Numbered from the stretch's first letter, positions 5,938 to 14,255 are shown. The stretch is 59,767 nucleotides of DNA from Clostridiales bacterium (GCA_004555205.1 SFIY01000010.1:1-59767), one strand, 5' to 3'. Program-made: numbers and translations. Notes: a model not told the origin generated them from the letters alone.

Positions 5938-7476
5938 ATGGTCAATCACAAAGAGATCCTTCGGCTAAAAAGCCTGGAACTCGCACACCAGGAGATCGCT
6001 GCAAGCTGCGGCTGTGGCCGCAACACAGTTACACGCACGCTTGCACGCGCACGCGAACAGAACTTGTCATGGGATATGGCCAAAGGAATGTCGCCACAGC
6101 AAGTCACAGCAACCCTTTTTCCGTCAGAAAAAGCAACACCAGTTTACAAGATGCCGGATTATGAGTGGGTGCATCGTGAGATGCAAAAGAGCGGCGTTAC
6201 GCTGAGCCTGCTCTGGGTAGAGTACTGTGAGCAGTGCAGGCAAAATGGAGAGCTGCCGTACAAGTCTACGCAGTTCAACAAGTATTACGCAGACTATGTT
6301 CATAAAACGAAAGCAACCATGCATTTGGAGCATCGTCCCGGAGAAACCATGCAGGTAGACTGGGCTGGACAAACGGCCGGTATCCTGGATACAGACACAG
6401 GAGCGCGTCTGGACGCATACCTGTTCGTTGCAGTCCTCCCGTATAGCGGATACGCGTATACAGAAGCATTCCTGGATATGAAGCAGGAATCCTGGATCGA
6501 AGCGCATGTTCATGCGTATCGCTTCTTTGGCGGCGTCACCAGGATACTCACTCCGGATAATCTCAAGACTGGCGTCATCAAAAATACACGAGGTGAGACA
6601 ATTCTCAACAAGACATATCAGGAGATGGCGGAACATTACGGGACAGCAATCATCCCAGCCCGGCCCAGGAGCCCCAAAGATAAGGCTTTTGTGGAAGGCT
6701 CTGTGGGCGTTGTCTCCACATGGATCCTGGCGGCGCTGCGCAATCAATAGTTCCTTTCTCTGGCTGAGATGAATGCCGCTATTTCAGAGAAACTGGATGC
6801 GTTTAATCGAAAGCCGTTCCAGAAACGGGAAGGCAGCCGTGCAGGATCCTTTGCGGAAGAAAAGCTGTTCCTTTTGCCGCTGCCGGTATCGCCCTTTGAA
6901 TTGGCAGTCTGGAAAGTGGCCACCGTCCAGTATAACTACCATATCAGTGTTGAGCGTATGAACTACTCTGTTCCATACGAATACATCAAACACCAGGTGG
7001 ATGTGCGGCTAACACGTTTCACCGTAGAAGTTTTCTTCTCAGGTACCAGAATCGCTTCCCATCCGCGGCTGCACGGCCGCCCAAACCAGTACAGCACACA
7101 GGAAGCCCATATGCCGCCGGACCACCAGAAATATCTTCAGTGGAATGGTGAGCGTTTTATCCAGTGGGCAGAAAAGATCGGCGAAAACACCGTTGCAGTG
7201 GTTCGCCTGTTCCTCACCTCACGCCAAGTAGAGCAGCAAGGCTACAAATCCTGTATGGCGTTGCTGAAATCAGCAGACCAATATTCCCCCACACGTTTGG
7301 AGGCAGCTTGTAAAAAGGCGTTGTCCTTTTCCCCACTGCCAAGCCTCAAAAGCGTGCAGTCCATTCTCAAGTCCGGGCAGGACAAGCTGCCGCCAGAAGA
7401 AACTGTCCAGTCAAAGAATGAGACAAGGCAGCACCGCTTTACACGCGGCGCTGAGTATTACAAGAGGGGGAAATAA
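5938..7476 (+). pseudogene. istA: IS21 transposase IstA with in-frame amber stop
   Basis: The full frame has an N-terminal HTH (HQEIAASCGCGRNTVTRTL), an integrase-core DDE domain with Asp141 in MQVDWAGQT, Asp207 in TPDNLKTG and Glu253 in SPKDKAFVEG, and a C-terminal region with YNYHISVERMNYSVPYEY. A TAG at 6748-6750 interrupts ALRNQ*FLSLAEMNAA. The frame is unchanged on both sides, so one C-to-T change from CAG (Gln) explains it. The 270-residue front part keeps the DDE triad but loses the C-terminal domain, so it is probably inactive. The RBS is AAGGAGG before ATG 5938, and istB begins 3 bases after the istA stop. Confidence 0.9.
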
Positions 7477-7479
7477 CGC

Positions 7480-8220
7480 ATGCTAACGAATGAAACGACA
7501 AGAAAACTGCAGGAAATGCATCTCGGAGTCATGGCCGAAGCCTTTACCACGCAACTTTCGGACACCCAGGCCAGCGCACTTTCTTTTGAAGACCGCTTTG
7601 CCTTGCTGGTGGATGCAGAATGGGCTGCCAGGAAAAGCAACCATCTCAAGCGGCTCATAAAGAAGGCCGATTTCGCGGATCCCGGAGCATGCATTGAGAA
7701 TATAGAGTATCTGCCGGAACGGAGGTTGGACAGAACGCAGATCCTTCGCTTAGCCACCTGTTCGTACATCCAAGAGGCTCATAATGTCATCTTACTCGGC
7801 GCAACCGGCGCCGGGAAAACTTACATCGCTTGCGCACTGGGTATGGCCGCCAGCCGAAATCTTTACACAGTTCGTTATATCCGCTTGCCGGATCTGCTTG
7901 TGGAGATCGCTATGACCAGAGGTGACGGCACCTATCGTGAGTACATGAAGAAACTCAAAAAGGTGAAGCTCCTCATCCTGGATGAATGGCTCCTCTATCC
8001 TCTCAAAGAAAGTGAAGCGCGGGATGTCTTGGAATTGGTTGAGGCCCGGAGCAAAACGGCCTCCACAATCTTCTGTTCTCAGTACGACACCTCTGAATGG
8101 CGCGAAAACCTCTATGATTCAAATTTGGCTGACGCCATCTGCGACCGGATTATTTATGATGCGTATACCATTCAAATTGAAGGCGAGTCCATGAGAAAGC
8201 GCAAGGGCATTATTGAGTAA
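7480..8220 (+). CDS. istB: IS21 helper ATPase IstB (246 aa)
   Basis: IstB is the AAA+ ATPase that assembles on DNA and activates the IstA transposase. Visible are the Walker A motif ILLGATGAGKTYIAC, the Walker B motif KLLILDEWLL, a sensor-like IFCSQYDTSEW and the family ending IQIEGESMRKRKG. The normal Walker B reads LDEWG or LDDLG; here Leu follows the Trp. Length is normal. AGAGGGGG precedes the ATG. The frame is intact even though istA is broken, so istB may outlive the element as a free ATPase. Confidence 0.92.
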   Translation: MLTNETTRKLQEMHLGVMAEAFTTQLSDTQASALSFEDRFALLVDAEWAARKSNHLKRLIKKADFADPGACIENIEYLPERRLDRTQILRLATCSYIQEAHNVILLGATGAGKTYIACALGMAASRNLYTVRYIRLPDLLVEIAMTRGDGTYREYMKKLKKVKLLILDEWLLYPLKESEARDVLELVEARSKTASTIFCSQYDTSEWRENLYDSNLADAICDRIIYDAYTIQIEGESMRKRKGIIE

Positions 8221-8263
8221 AGCTTCCACATGGTGGCCGTGCATCGGCCCTCACGGCCACCAT

Positions 8264-8312
8264 GCACCATCTTAGCGGTGGCGGCGCACCATTTCGCCGT
8301 CGGCCATGCACC
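8264..8312 (-). repeat. IS21 right-end transposase sites, 22-bp period
   Basis: GCACC cores (reverse complement of the left-end word) begin at 8264, 8286 and 8308, again 22 bp apart; a weaker GCACT follows at 8331. The 341-base gap 8221-8561 holds only this right end, some unassigned sequence and the promoter of the next gene. Confidence 0.7.
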
Positions 8313-8498
8313 ATGGGGTGCGGTCAGTGTGCACTTTCAAGCCGACGTACGCATTTTGCCCCTGTCTATCTTGTGTTTAGCGCGATTATATTCGGCTAAA
8401 GTAGAGATCCAGTTTCTGCTCACATAAGGGTGGGCCTTTTGCGTCAAGAACCCCATTCACTTTGGACAGCGGCGCCCGGCCTGTCTGCGGATTCTCTG

Positions 8499-8528
8499 TT
8501 GCCTGCCGCCCTGTATCTGTGGTATACT
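8499..8528 (+). promoter_or_regulatory. Possible promoter of the CARF nuclease gene
   Basis: TTGCCT (8499-8504), 18 bp, TATACT (8523-8528), 33 bases before the ATG at 8562. The -35 match is only partial. Confidence 0.5.
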
Positions 8529-8561
8529 GTTTTTATCCTATAAAACAGCAGGTGGCGAAAG

Positions 8562-9746
8562 ATGAAAACACTGATCGAACTGTATGATGAGCGGCCCATC
8601 GAAAATATTCTGGCCACGGAAGTATTCCGTCCGGAGCGCACGGTCTTTCTCTGTCCGGCCGAGGCTGCCCACGACAAGGTCATGCAGGAGAAGCTGCGCC
8701 TGTATGTTCGTCATCGCCGGCTTGATACGGAGCTGATCTTTCTCGAATCCAGCCTGTATCACAGCGGCAAAATCGAGAAACAGCTCCGCTCCGTGGCCGA
8801 CACCTATCCCGACTGTGTGCTGGACATTACCGGCGGCACGGATGCCGCGCTGTTTGCCGCCGGACAGTTTGGCGCCAAATCGGATATTCCCGTGTTCACC
8901 TTCAGCCGCCGCCGCAACCGCTTTTTTGACATTCACAACGCCCCCTTTGCCGACGAGCTGCCGTGCACGATCCGGCACAATGTAGAGGACTGCTTCATGA
9001 TGGCAGGCGGCGCCTTGCGGAGCGGCCGTGTGGATAATGCTGTTTTGGGCCGGTATATGGATGTCATTGAGCCGTTTTTCCGCCTGTACCTGCACCATCG
9101 CAGGGATTGGACGCGTATTGTCGGCTACATCCAGCGCGCCTCGTATACGGATCGGGAATTGCCGCCCACGCTCCATGTGGATGCGCCCTATACCGTCAAG
9201 GGCGAGCACGGCAGCCGGCTGAATGCGCCGGAAAAAGCGCTGCTGGATCTGGAGAGGCTCGGCTTTATCCGTCATGTGGAAATCTCCGTAGATGGCGTCA
9301 CTTTTGATTTTAAGGACTTCCAGATCCGCACCTGGCTGCGTGACATTGGCAGCGTGTTGGAGCTGTATGTCTACAAGTGCTGTCTGGACGCCGGTATCTT
9401 CAACGATGTGCGCACCAGCGCCGTAGTGGACTGGGAGGACGGCCGGCCGCAGGACAGTGTGACCAACGAGATTGATGTCATGGCCATGCAGGGCATTGTC
9501 CCCGCCTTTATCAGCTGCAAAACCTGCGATATCAGCACCGAGGCGCTCAACGAGCTGGCCATTTTGCGCGACCGCTTTGGCGGGCAGGCGGCGAAAGCCG
9601 CCATCGTCACCTCCCAGCGCTGCCGCAGCATTACCCGCCACCGCGCCGCAAAACTGCATATCGATGTGATCGAATTGGACGACCTGTTGGAAAACCGCAC
9701 CGTGGCGCATATCCTGTCCATGATGCAAAAGAACAGCGGTGCATAA
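8562..9746 (+). CDS. Card1/Can2-like CARF nuclease (DUF1887), orphan
   Basis: The N-terminal third fits a CARF Rossmann domain: an early strand TVFLCPAEAAHDKVMQ and the glycine turn CVLDITGGTDAALFAAGQ (residues 86-102). A middle winged-helix-like part (EKALLDLERLGFIRHVEI) follows. Residues 262-345 form a PD-(D/E)xK nuclease core of the DUF1887 type: SVLELYVYKCC (Glu267), TNEIDVMAM (Glu303, Asp305), FISCKTCD (Lys320) and LNELAILRDRFGG. Card1 and Can2 are type III CRISPR accessory nucleases activated by cyclic tetra-adenylate, cutting ssDNA and ssRNA or nicking dsDNA. No CRISPR array or cas gene is visible here. The catalytic residues look intact. The flavodoxin follows after 29 bases and may be co-transcribed. 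Confidence 0.85.
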   Translation: MKTLIELYDERPIENILATEVFRPERTVFLCPAEAAHDKVMQEKLRLYVRHRRLDTELIFLESSLYHSGKIEKQLRSVADTYPDCVLDITGGTDAALFAAGQFGAKSDIPVFTFSRRRNRFFDIHNAPFADELPCTIRHNVEDCFMMAGGALRSGRVDNAVLGRYMDVIEPFFRLYLHHRRDWTRIVGYIQRASYTDRELPPTLHVDAPYTVKGEHGSRLNAPEKALLDLERLGFIRHVEISVDGVTFDFKDFQIRTWLRDIGSVLELYVYKCCLDAGIFNDVRTSAVVDWEDGRPQDSVTNEIDVMAMQGIVPAFISCKTCDISTEALNELAILRDRFGGQAAKAAIVTSQRCRSITRHRAAKLHIDVIELDDLLENRTVAHILSMMQKNSGA

Positions 9747-9775
9747 CCCTATGAAATCAAAAGGAGGCTGAAAGG

Positions 9776-10255
9776 ATGTCCAAGACATTAGTCGCTTATT
9801 TTTCCGCCGGCGGCCGGACGGCAAAGGTGGCCGCCAAGGTGGCCGCTGCCGCCAAAGCCGATCTGTACGAGATCAAACCCGCGGTCCCCTACACCAAGGC
9901 CGATCTGGACTGGACGGATCCCCATTCCCGCAGCTCCGTCGAGATGGCTGACAAGAGCTTCCGCCCCGCTATGGCAGACCACGCGGCGGAGATTGCCGCC
10001 TACGACACCGTTTTTATCGGGTTTCCCATCTGGTGGTATGTGGCCCCCACGATCATCAATACTTTTCTGGAATCCTATGACTTTTCCGGCAAGAAAATCA
10101 TCCTGTTTGCCACCTCCGGCGGCAGCGGATTCGGCCATACGGTGGAGGAGCTGAAGCCGTCCGTGTCGGCGGACACGGACATCGTGGAGGGCAAGCTCCT
10201 CAACGGCCATCCCGACGATCGCGCCGTGGCGGCGTGGGTGGAGACCGTGCTGTAA
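9776..10255 (+). CDS. Flavodoxin-like protein (159 aa)
   Basis: A small flavodoxin fold. The N-terminal FMN-phosphate loop is LVAYFSAGGRTAKVA, the second isoalloxazine-side loop is VFIGFPIWWYVAPTIINTFLE, and a third glycine-rich loop is LFATSGGSGFGHT. It is soluble, with no ferredoxin domain. Such proteins carry electrons or act as FMN-dependent reductases. The RBS (AAAGGAGG) lies eleven bases before the ATG. The position directly after the CARF nuclease suggests one transcript, but a functional link is not implied. A strong terminator follows. Confidence 0.85.
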   Translation: MSKTLVAYFSAGGRTAKVAAKVAAAAKADLYEIKPAVPYTKADLDWTDPHSRSSVEMADKSFRPAMADHAAEIAAYDTVFIGFPIWWYVAPTIINTFLESYDFSGKKIILFATSGGSGFGHTVEELKPSVSADTDIVEGKLLNGHPDDRAVAAWVETVL

Positions 10256-10266
10256 AACACGCATAA

Positions 10267-10313
10267 AAACGCCTTGACATCTTTCAAAGATGGCAAGGCG
10301 TTTATTTCTTTTA
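10267..10313. terminator. Bidirectional terminator
   Basis: AAACGCCTTG (10267-10276) pairs with CAAGGCGTTT (10304-10313), with an inner ATCTTT/AAAGAT stem. It separates the flavodoxin (+) from the xdhC operon (-). Confidence 0.75.
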
Positions 10314-10318
10314 TTCCG

Positions 10319-11116
10319 TCAGCGGGAAAGGCTTTTCCCTTCACGGCCGTATTTCACGGCCAGCATCTCCGCCACAATGGCGACCGCCAGTTCCTCCGGC
10401 GTTTCGCCGCCCAGATCAAGACCGATGGGCGCGTAGATCTGCTGCAGAGACTCTTTCGCGATGCCCTCTTTCTCCAGTTGTGAGAAGATGGCGTGCACCT
10501 TTTTCTCGCTGCCCAGCATGCCGATGTAGGCCGCATCACCGCGGGAGAGTACCCCCTTGAGCGCCATGCCGTCCACCTGATGGCCGTAAGTAGACACCAC
10601 ATAATACGGGTTCTTCGGCAGGTCTGCCGTCGCCACATCGCCAAAGCTGTCCATGCGGATAAAGCGGTCTGCCAAGCGGATGGCGCTGCCGATCTCCGTC
10701 TCGCCCCGTGTATCCGCCAGCGTTACGGCAAAGCCGACGGCTTTCGCCGCGCGCATGACGGCGTGGCCCACATGACCGCCGCCTACCACCACCAACTGCG
10801 TCTGTCGGTTGGCGCAGTATTCGATAAACACGCGCAGCGTACCTTGGCAGCGGATTCCCGCCTTTGACAGTTCATCGCCAAAATCGTAGGTTTTTACGTC
10901 GTTCTTTTGTTCCTTTATGCATACCAGCGCATCCCGGATCGCCGCCTGTTCCCACATACCGCCGCCCACGGTACCGCTGATCGTTCCGTCGGGGTATACC
11001 AGCATCTTACCGCTGGTGCGTGCCAAGCCGTTGGCTTCCACCGTGGTCACCACGGCAAAGTCCCGTCCGTTTTGAAGGCCGGACGCCTGCTCCAAAAGCA
11101 ATTCCTGCAGTTCCAA
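10319..11116 (-). CDS. XdhC/CoxI-family molybdoenzyme maturation protein (265 aa)
   Basis: XdhC proteins bind molybdenum cofactor and help insert its sulfurated form into xanthine-dehydrogenase-type enzymes. The N-terminal XdhC_CoxI domain shows the GxVGGGxxE-like SGTVGGGMWEQAAI at about residues 47-60. The C-terminal XdhC_C Rossmann domain shows QLVVVGGGHVGHAVM and the late AAYIGMLGSEKK and PIGLDLGGETPEELAVAI signatures. The start is followed by a typical LLLEQASGLQNG helix, and the length is normal for the short form. It is the last gene of the ABC-importer operon, 13 bases after the ATPase. No molybdoenzyme structural gene lies in the window, so its client must be elsewhere. Confidence 0.9.
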   Translation of the reverse strand: MELQELLLEQASGLQNGRDFAVVTTVEANGLARTSGKMLVYPDGTISGTVGGGMWEQAAIRDALVCIKEQKNDVKTYDFGDELSKAGIRCQGTLRVFIEYCANRQTQLVVVGGGHVGHAVMRAAKAVGFAVTLADTRGETEIGSAIRLADRFIRMDSFGDVATADLPKNPYYVVSTYGHQVDGMALKGVLSRGDAAYIGMLGSEKKVHAIFSQLEKEGIAKESLQQIYAPIGLDLGGETPEELAVAIVAEMLAVKYGREGKSLSR

Positions 11117-11129
11117 TGTTGTCCCTCCT

Positions 11130-11906
11130 CTATGCGTGCACCATAACGAATCTGCCTTGGTGTTCCAAAACGCAAATCTCGCCGTAAATCCACGAGAGTG
11201 CTGAGGCTACTTCCTCACGCGACGCATCTTTCAGTGTCAGCTCCCGTCCGATGGTGCCGTTTTTCATCAGCAGCAGTCGATCACAGTACGCCATGGCAAA
11301 GTTGGGATCGTGGAGCGAAATCAGCCCGGCACGGCCCTGCGATTGCAGCACATTTCGCACCTTATCCAGCACCATGGTGCGGTTGACAAAGTCCAGCGCG
11401 CTGTCCGGCTCGTCCATCAGCATCACCGGCGCATCCTGCACTAATGTGCGCGCCAAAATGACCAGTTGCTTTTGCCCCTCACTCAGCGTGGCATAGTCAC
11501 GCCGGGCAAGGCCGTGCAATCCCAAGCGGTCTAAAGCCTCCGCCGCCTGCAAACGGCACAGCTCGCCGGGTGACTCCAGCAGGTGCAGTCGGGCATTGTA
11601 GCCCATCAGCACCACATCCAGCACAGACTTGCCGAAAAGCGGACTGCTGCGCTGGGGAATATAGGACATTCGCAGGGCATGCTGCCGTTCATTCAAATCG
11701 GTGCAGTCCTCTCCGTCGACAAAGCAGCGTCCCTGTTCAATGGGCAGCAAACCGCAGATGGATTTGATCAATGTGGTCTTGCCGCAGCCGTTCAGGCCGA
11801 GCAACGCGCAAAATTCGCCCTTTTCCACTGACAAACTCACATCGTGCACGATCTCCTGCCGCCCATAACCGCAGGACAGATGCTCCACAGACAATAAAGC
11901 ACTCAT
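11130..11906 (-). CDS. FecE-type ABC transporter ATPase (258 aa)
   Basis: The cytoplasmic ATPase of a FecCD-type importer for iron chelates, haem, cobalamin or oxyanions. It has the Walker A motif LLGLNGCGKTTLIKS, a Q-loop in MSYIPQRSSPLFG, the signature ATLSEGQKQLVILART, the Walker B motif APVMLMDEPDSALD and the H-loop ISLHDPN. In the signature, Glu replaces the more common Gly of LSGGQ, which this subfamily tolerates. I start at ATG 11906-11904, which has AAAGGAG eight bases upstream and overlaps the permease stop in an ATGA arrangement. The longer upstream frame has no ribosome site. Confidence 0.92.
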   Translation of the reverse strand: MSALLSVEHLSCGYGRQEIVHDVSLSVEKGEFCALLGLNGCGKTTLIKSICGLLPIEQGRCFVDGEDCTDLNERQHALRMSYIPQRSSPLFGKSVLDVVLMGYNARLHLLESPGELCRLQAAEALDRLGLHGLARRDYATLSEGQKQLVILARTLVQDAPVMLMDEPDSALDFVNRTMVLDKVRNVLQSQGRAGLISLHDPNFAMAYCDRLLLMKNGTIGRELTLKDASREEVASALSWIYGEICVLEHQGRFVMVHA

Positions 11907-12913
11907 ACGCGGCGCTCCTTTCTCACGCACATGAACCACACCAGCACCGGCACGCCGATGACGGTGGTCAAAATGCTGATCGGTATTTCCGCCGCGTAGA
12001 GGGTACGGGCCAACATGTCAGCAATCAAAAGGATCGCACCGCCCACCATGCCGCTGAGGATCATCGTCTTGGTGTTTTGGCGCTTAATCATAAAGGCGGC
12101 GATGTGGGGCGCGATCAAGCCGGCAAAGGAGATCAAGCCTGTGACACAGATCACCGACGCCACCAGCAGCGTGGACAGGGCCAATATCGTCAGCCGAACA
12201 GGCCGCAGCCGCACACCTAACGCGCGGCATTCTTCCTCGTTCAGCGACATCAGTTCCACCTGACGGCGCAGGAGCAGAAGCCCTGCAAAGCCGATCAGCC
12301 AAAACGGCAAAACGGACAACACCTTTCCGGCGGTAACAGACGCCAGCGAGCCCATGGTCCAATATTCAATAGCCGCCAGTTGGGACTCGGAATCGGCATA
12401 GTATTTCAGCAGCATGATAAACGCTTTGGCCACGGCGGCAATAATAATCCCCGCCAAAACATAGGTAGAGGTGGAGGTAGAGCGCGTAGCGCGCACCAAA
12501 AGCACCACCATCAGCACAGCCAGCAAACCGCCGATAAAAGCGCCGCTTGCCACACCGATCATGGAGCCGCCCACTGTGACGATTGCAACGGCGGCACCCA
12601 GATTGGCGCCGGAGGAAATACCGATAATATCCGGCGATGCCAAAGGGTTTTTGAAAATGATCTGATACACCGCACCGGCCAAGCCCAAACCTGCACCGCT
12701 GAGAATCGCCATACAGGTACGGGGCACACGCAGGGTATAAAACACCTTGCGTGTCATATCCGCCACTTCGCCGCCGCAAATCAGTTTTTTGATCTCAAGC
12801 AGCGAAATAGGGTACTTACCCACGCAAAACGAGCAGAGCATCGTCACGATCAATATAGCGCCCACAAGGGCATAAGAGCATACGGCGCGTTTGTCCATTT
12901 CGTTTCGTTTCAT
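11903..12913 (-). CDS. FecCD-family ABC permease (336 aa)
   Basis: An integral membrane permease of the BtuC/FecCD/FhuB family, with about nine or ten hydrophobic helices. Family landmarks are RVPRTCMAILSGAGLGLAGAV, PLASPDIIGISSGANLGAA, LVASVICVTGLISFAGLIAPHI and a late PISILTTVIGVPVLVWF. The start at 12913 (MKRNEMDKRA) gives normal family length; the frame extends 85 codons upstream but that part has no membrane character. It overlaps the ATPase gene by four bases and lies downstream of the binding-protein gene beyond a small hairpin. Only one permease gene is present, so it should act as a homodimer. Confidence 0.92.
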   Translation of the reverse strand: MKRNEMDKRAVCSYALVGAILIVTMLCSFCVGKYPISLLEIKKLICGGEVADMTRKVFYTLRVPRTCMAILSGAGLGLAGAVYQIIFKNPLASPDIIGISSGANLGAAVAIVTVGGSMIGVASGAFIGGLLAVLMVVLLVRATRSTSTSTYVLAGIIIAAVAKAFIMLLKYYADSESQLAAIEYWTMGSLASVTAGKVLSVLPFWLIGFAGLLLLRRQVELMSLNEEECRALGVRLRPVRLTILALSTLLVASVICVTGLISFAGLIAPHIAAFMIKRQNTKTMILSGMVGGAILLIADMLARTLYAAEIPISILTTVIGVPVLVWFMCVRKERRV

Positions 12914-12958
12914 GATGTTTCCCATTTCTCTATCTGTACCTGCCCCATTATAGGGGAA

Positions 12959-12988
12959 ACAGGGCATCGCTGTCAAGCAATGCCCTGT
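12959..12988 (-). terminator. Intercistronic hairpin after the binding-protein gene
   Basis: ACAGGGCAT (12959-12967) pairs with ATGCCCTGT (12980-12988); read on the minus strand it is followed by TTTCCCC. The short T-tract suggests partial termination or mRNA stabilisation, giving more binding protein than permease. Confidence 0.55.
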
Positions 12989-13008
12989 CGTTGTTTTATC
13001 ATGGACGA

Positions 13009-14079
13009 TTAGCCTGCCAGCGCCTTCGCATCGGGAGTGAAGCCGTAGAAGGTCTGATAGAAGTCCTGCACATCGGCCACAAACTGATCGTTGCTGTACA
13101 GCTCGGGATGCAGCGTCTTCAGCATCCACAGGGTACCCAGAATACCGGAGGGGGCGGGAGAATCCCACGCCTCAAAGCCGGTGGTCATCTGATACACGGT
13201 GCCGTTCTTCACAGCGGTCACTTCCGCCAACTGTGCGTCGTTCATCACATCCTCCGCGGTGTAGTCGGGAGCGGAGGTAGCGAAGTTGTTGGTGGGGATC
13301 ACAATAACGTCGGGATTCATGGTCAGGAGCTGCTCATAGCTGATCTCGGTCCAGGAATTGCCCTCGATGTCCTTGCCGGCATTGATGCCGCCTGCAGCAG
13401 CGATCAGGGAAGCCTGATACATTTCGGCGGGAGCGGTGGTCAGATAGCTGCCGGTACCGCCCATGAATACCACAGGCTTGTCTGCATCGGTCAGCTTAGC
13501 GACCAGGCCCTCCACCTCAGCCAGCTTGTTGTTGTAATAGGTAATGAGCGCATCGGCCTTTGCCACGGAGTTGGTCGCCTTGCCGATCAGGGTAAACATC
13601 TCGATGATCTGCTTGTGGCTCTCGGGCAGCACCAGCAGCGTGGGAATCCCCAGTTCTTCCAAAGCGGCAGCGGTATCCTTCTGCTTCATGGGCAGGATCA
13701 CCAGATCCGGCTCAGCAGCCAGGCAGGTTTCCAGATCGAATGCCTTGGCAGAACCCACATTGGGCAGATCGATCAACTGGGGAGCGGCCATTTTGTAGAT
13801 GGGACGCTTGTCGGACTTATCCTCCACAGCCACGATGCGGTCGGTCAGACCCAGAGCGATGCAGGCGGAAGAGGAAATGTAGTAACCGCTGACGATTTTC
13901 TGAGGCTCGGCATTCAGCGTCACTTCGCGGCCGGCCATATCGGTCACGGACAGAGGATAGCTTACCTCAACGGAGCCGTCCTGCTGTGCAGGGCCATTGT
14001 CATCCTTGCCGCCGGCGCCGCAAGCGACCAGAGAGAACACCGTCAAAACAGCCAGCAATGCAGCTAAAAACTTCTTCAT
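13009..14079 (-). CDS. ABC substrate-binding lipoprotein, FepB/BtuF type (356 aa)
   Basis: The first gene of the importer operon. It has a lipoprotein signal peptide with lipobox SLVACG, then a Periplasmic_binding_2 (TroA-like) fold. The start is YPLSVTDMAGREVTLNAEPQKIV, a central EPDLVILPMKQ and a late NPDVIVIPTNNF. It captures the substrate outside the cell for the FecCD permease. Iron-siderophore, haem, cobalamin and molybdate/tungstate importers all use this fold, and sequence alone does not decide. The XdhC gene in the operon makes an oxyanion of molybdenum or tungsten worth testing. A good promoter lies at 14111-14139. Confidence 0.9.
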   Translation of the reverse strand: MKKFLAALLAVLTVFSLVACGAGGKDDNGPAQQDGSVEVSYPLSVTDMAGREVTLNAEPQKIVSGYYISSSACIALGLTDRIVAVEDKSDKRPIYKMAAPQLIDLPNVGSAKAFDLETCLAAEPDLVILPMKQKDTAAALEELGIPTLLVLPESHKQIIEMFTLIGKATNSVAKADALITYYNNKLAEVEGLVAKLTDADKPVVFMGGTGSYLTTAPAEMYQASLIAAAGGINAGKDIEGNSWTEISYEQLLTMNPDVIVIPTNNFATSAPDYTAEDVMNDAQLAEVTAVKNGTVYQMTTGFEAWDSPAPSGILGTLWMLKTLHPELYSNDQFVADVQDFYQTFYGFTPDAKALAG

Positions 14080-14110
14080 ATCGTATCTCCTTTGCTAAAA
14101 TCTGTCCGTT

Positions 14111-14139
14111 ATTTTAGCATGCAGATAACGAATTGTCAA
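14111..14139 (-). promoter_or_regulatory. Promoter of the importer-xdhC operon
   Basis: On the minus strand, TTGACA (14139-14134), 17 bp, TAAAAT (14116-14111). No clear Fur-type palindrome is visible around it. Confidence 0.75.
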
Positions 14140-14215
14140 CCTGCAATTCCACACGGCACAGCAATTCTGTTGCCTTCGGCAAAACAGCTTCAGAAACCTT
14201 ATATTTCCTACTGCA

Positions 14216-14255
14216 AAACAAACCGTTGAAGCTTGTTAGCTTCAACGGTTTGTTT
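14216..14255 (-). terminator. Terminator of the RiPP-like operon
   Basis: AAACAAACCGTTGAAGC and GCTTCAACGGTTTGTTT form a long near-perfect stem. On the minus strand it is followed by TTTGCAG. It ends the operon that begins at about 24088. Bases 14256-14358 hold nothing I recognise. Confidence 0.7.

Larger units (their letters stand above)
5705..8424 (+). mobile_element. IS21-family insertion sequence
   Basis: An element of about 2.7 kb with the two-gene istA-istB layout and, at each end, tandem GGTGC-type sites in inverted orientation, as expected for IS21. The outer limits are uncertain. TGT at 5705 and ACA ending at 8424 are the best TG...CA ends I can propose. Only weak terminal similarity follows (GCTGCAATCTGG against GCAGAAACTGG), and I see no convincing target duplication, which suggests an old insertion. 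It is probably immobile because istA has a premature stop. Confidence 0.75.

Noticed and set aside
6748..6780. Programmed stop readthrough or frameshift in istA
   Set aside because: The frame is the same on both sides of TAG, IS21 istA normally has no recoding, and there is no slippery heptamer or pseudoknot-like sequence. A simple nonsense mutation explains it.
8425..8561. A CRISPR array near the Card1-like gene
   Set aside because: I looked for regularly spaced repeats on both strands. The only regular spacing is the 22-bp IS21 sites, which are too short and have no spacers of 30-40 bases.
11583..12263. Several short plus-strand frames across the ABC transporter genes
   Set aside because: All are antisense, without ribosome sites, and their products are biased in Ser, Ala and Arg like other shadows in GC-rich genes.
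12914..13168. An 85-residue N-terminal extension of the FecCD permease
   Set aside because: It overlaps a hairpin and the binding-protein gene, lacks a ribosome site and has no membrane character; ATG 12913 gives the normal family length.
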